DNA of 13,655 bases from DATKSG01 sp035531775 (GTDB lineage Bacteria; Actinomycetota; Acidimicrobiia; Acidimicrobiales; UBA8190). Shown piece after piece: positions 13,509 to 13,655 of this stretch (position 1 is the first letter of the stretch; each line of letters opens with the position of its first letter). The DNA is taken from positions 1 to 13,655 of the forward strand of contig DATKSG010000081.1 in the NCBI GenBank assembly GCA_035531775.1. The letters run 5' to 3'. The notes under the pieces were generated by a model. That model had not been told where the DNA came from, ran no database searches, and was given only the letters and a program-made list of their open reading frames with translations. Made by a program: the position numbers and the translations under genes.

Positions 13509-13655
13509 ATGGCGACTTACCCGTTCCTCAGCGACGAATGGGTCAGCGAGGCACGCAAGATCCGCGAGCAGTACGAGGGCCAGGGGTCAGCTGTGGCCCA
13601 CCAGGTGCGTATGAACCTCGTCATCACCGACGTCCCCTTTGCCGACAGCGCCATC
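13509..13655 (+). CDS. Probable SCP2 sterol-carrier-like protein (5' part only)
   Basis: Only the first 49 residues are in the window. The start MATYPFLSDEWVSEARKIRE, followed by RMNLVITDVPFADSA, resembles the N-terminus of small actinobacterial proteins with an SCP2 sterol-binding fold, which bind lipids or acyl chains in a hydrophobic tunnel; many such N-termini read YPFLSDEW and later MNQVITDVPFG. No signal peptide is seen. The gene is divergent from the hydrolase and gat genes, with a 114-base intergenic region holding an inverted repeat. Most of the domain is off the edge, so the family call rests on remembered N-terminal similarity and is moderate. Confidence 0.6.
   Translation, partial: MATYPFLSDEWVSEARKIREQYEGQGSAVAHQVRMNLVITDVPFADSAI

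Overview
This is a high-GC window with dense, mostly minus-strand coding. Genes overlap or nearly touch (GTGA, TGATG, one- to five-base gaps), GTG starts are common, and at least two genes seem to lack a Shine-Dalgarno and to start as leaderless messages. These traits, a 13E12-type DUF222/HNH protein, and the gat-then-ilvBNC order all point to an actinobacterium. The partial SCP2-like protein and protein flavour make Acidimicrobiia my best guess, but this is an inference.

Reading the minus strand from the right end: an alpha/beta hydrolase (13394-12615) leads a chain with gatC, gatA and gatB, the three subunits of the Glu-tRNA(Gln)/Asp-tRNA(Asn) amidotransferase. A DUF222/HNH endonuclease-like gene (9278-7947) follows, then ilvD (7937-6261). 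A 220-base leader region separates ilvD from ilvB-ilvN-ilvC (6040-2659). Two TldD/PmbA-family genes follow ilvC within a few bases (2653-1136 and 1133 to the window edge). At the far right a divergent plus-strand gene (13509 onward, cut by the edge) encodes the start of a probable SCP2 sterol-carrier-like protein. No gap between genes exceeds 300 bases. I saw no tRNA, rRNA, CRISPR or insertion sequence.

Functionally, ilvB/ilvN (acetohydroxyacid synthase), ilvC (ketol-acid reductoisomerase) and ilvD (dihydroxyacid dehydratase) cover the common steps of valine and isoleucine synthesis up to the 2-keto acids, which also feed leucine. The transaminase and leu genes are not here. The gat genes serve translation by the indirect route to Gln-tRNA (and possibly Asn-tRNA). 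TldD and PmbA homologues normally work together as a metalloprotease acting on unfolded or modified peptides.

The most interesting element is the ilvB leader. It holds a 13-residue reading frame ending Leu-Val-Val-Leu-Thr, a strong hairpin overlapping its stop codon, a perfect 10-bp intrinsic terminator with a U-rich tail, and then a C-rich tract (G-quadruplex motif on the opposite strand) before the ilvB ribosome binding site. This looks like branched-chain amino acid transcription attenuation, a known mechanism in Actinobacteria. The rival antiterminator pairing is not evident by eye. A second structure of interest is a 13-bp inverted repeat between the divergent hydrolase and SCP2-like genes. 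I found no wholly undescribed multi-gene system.
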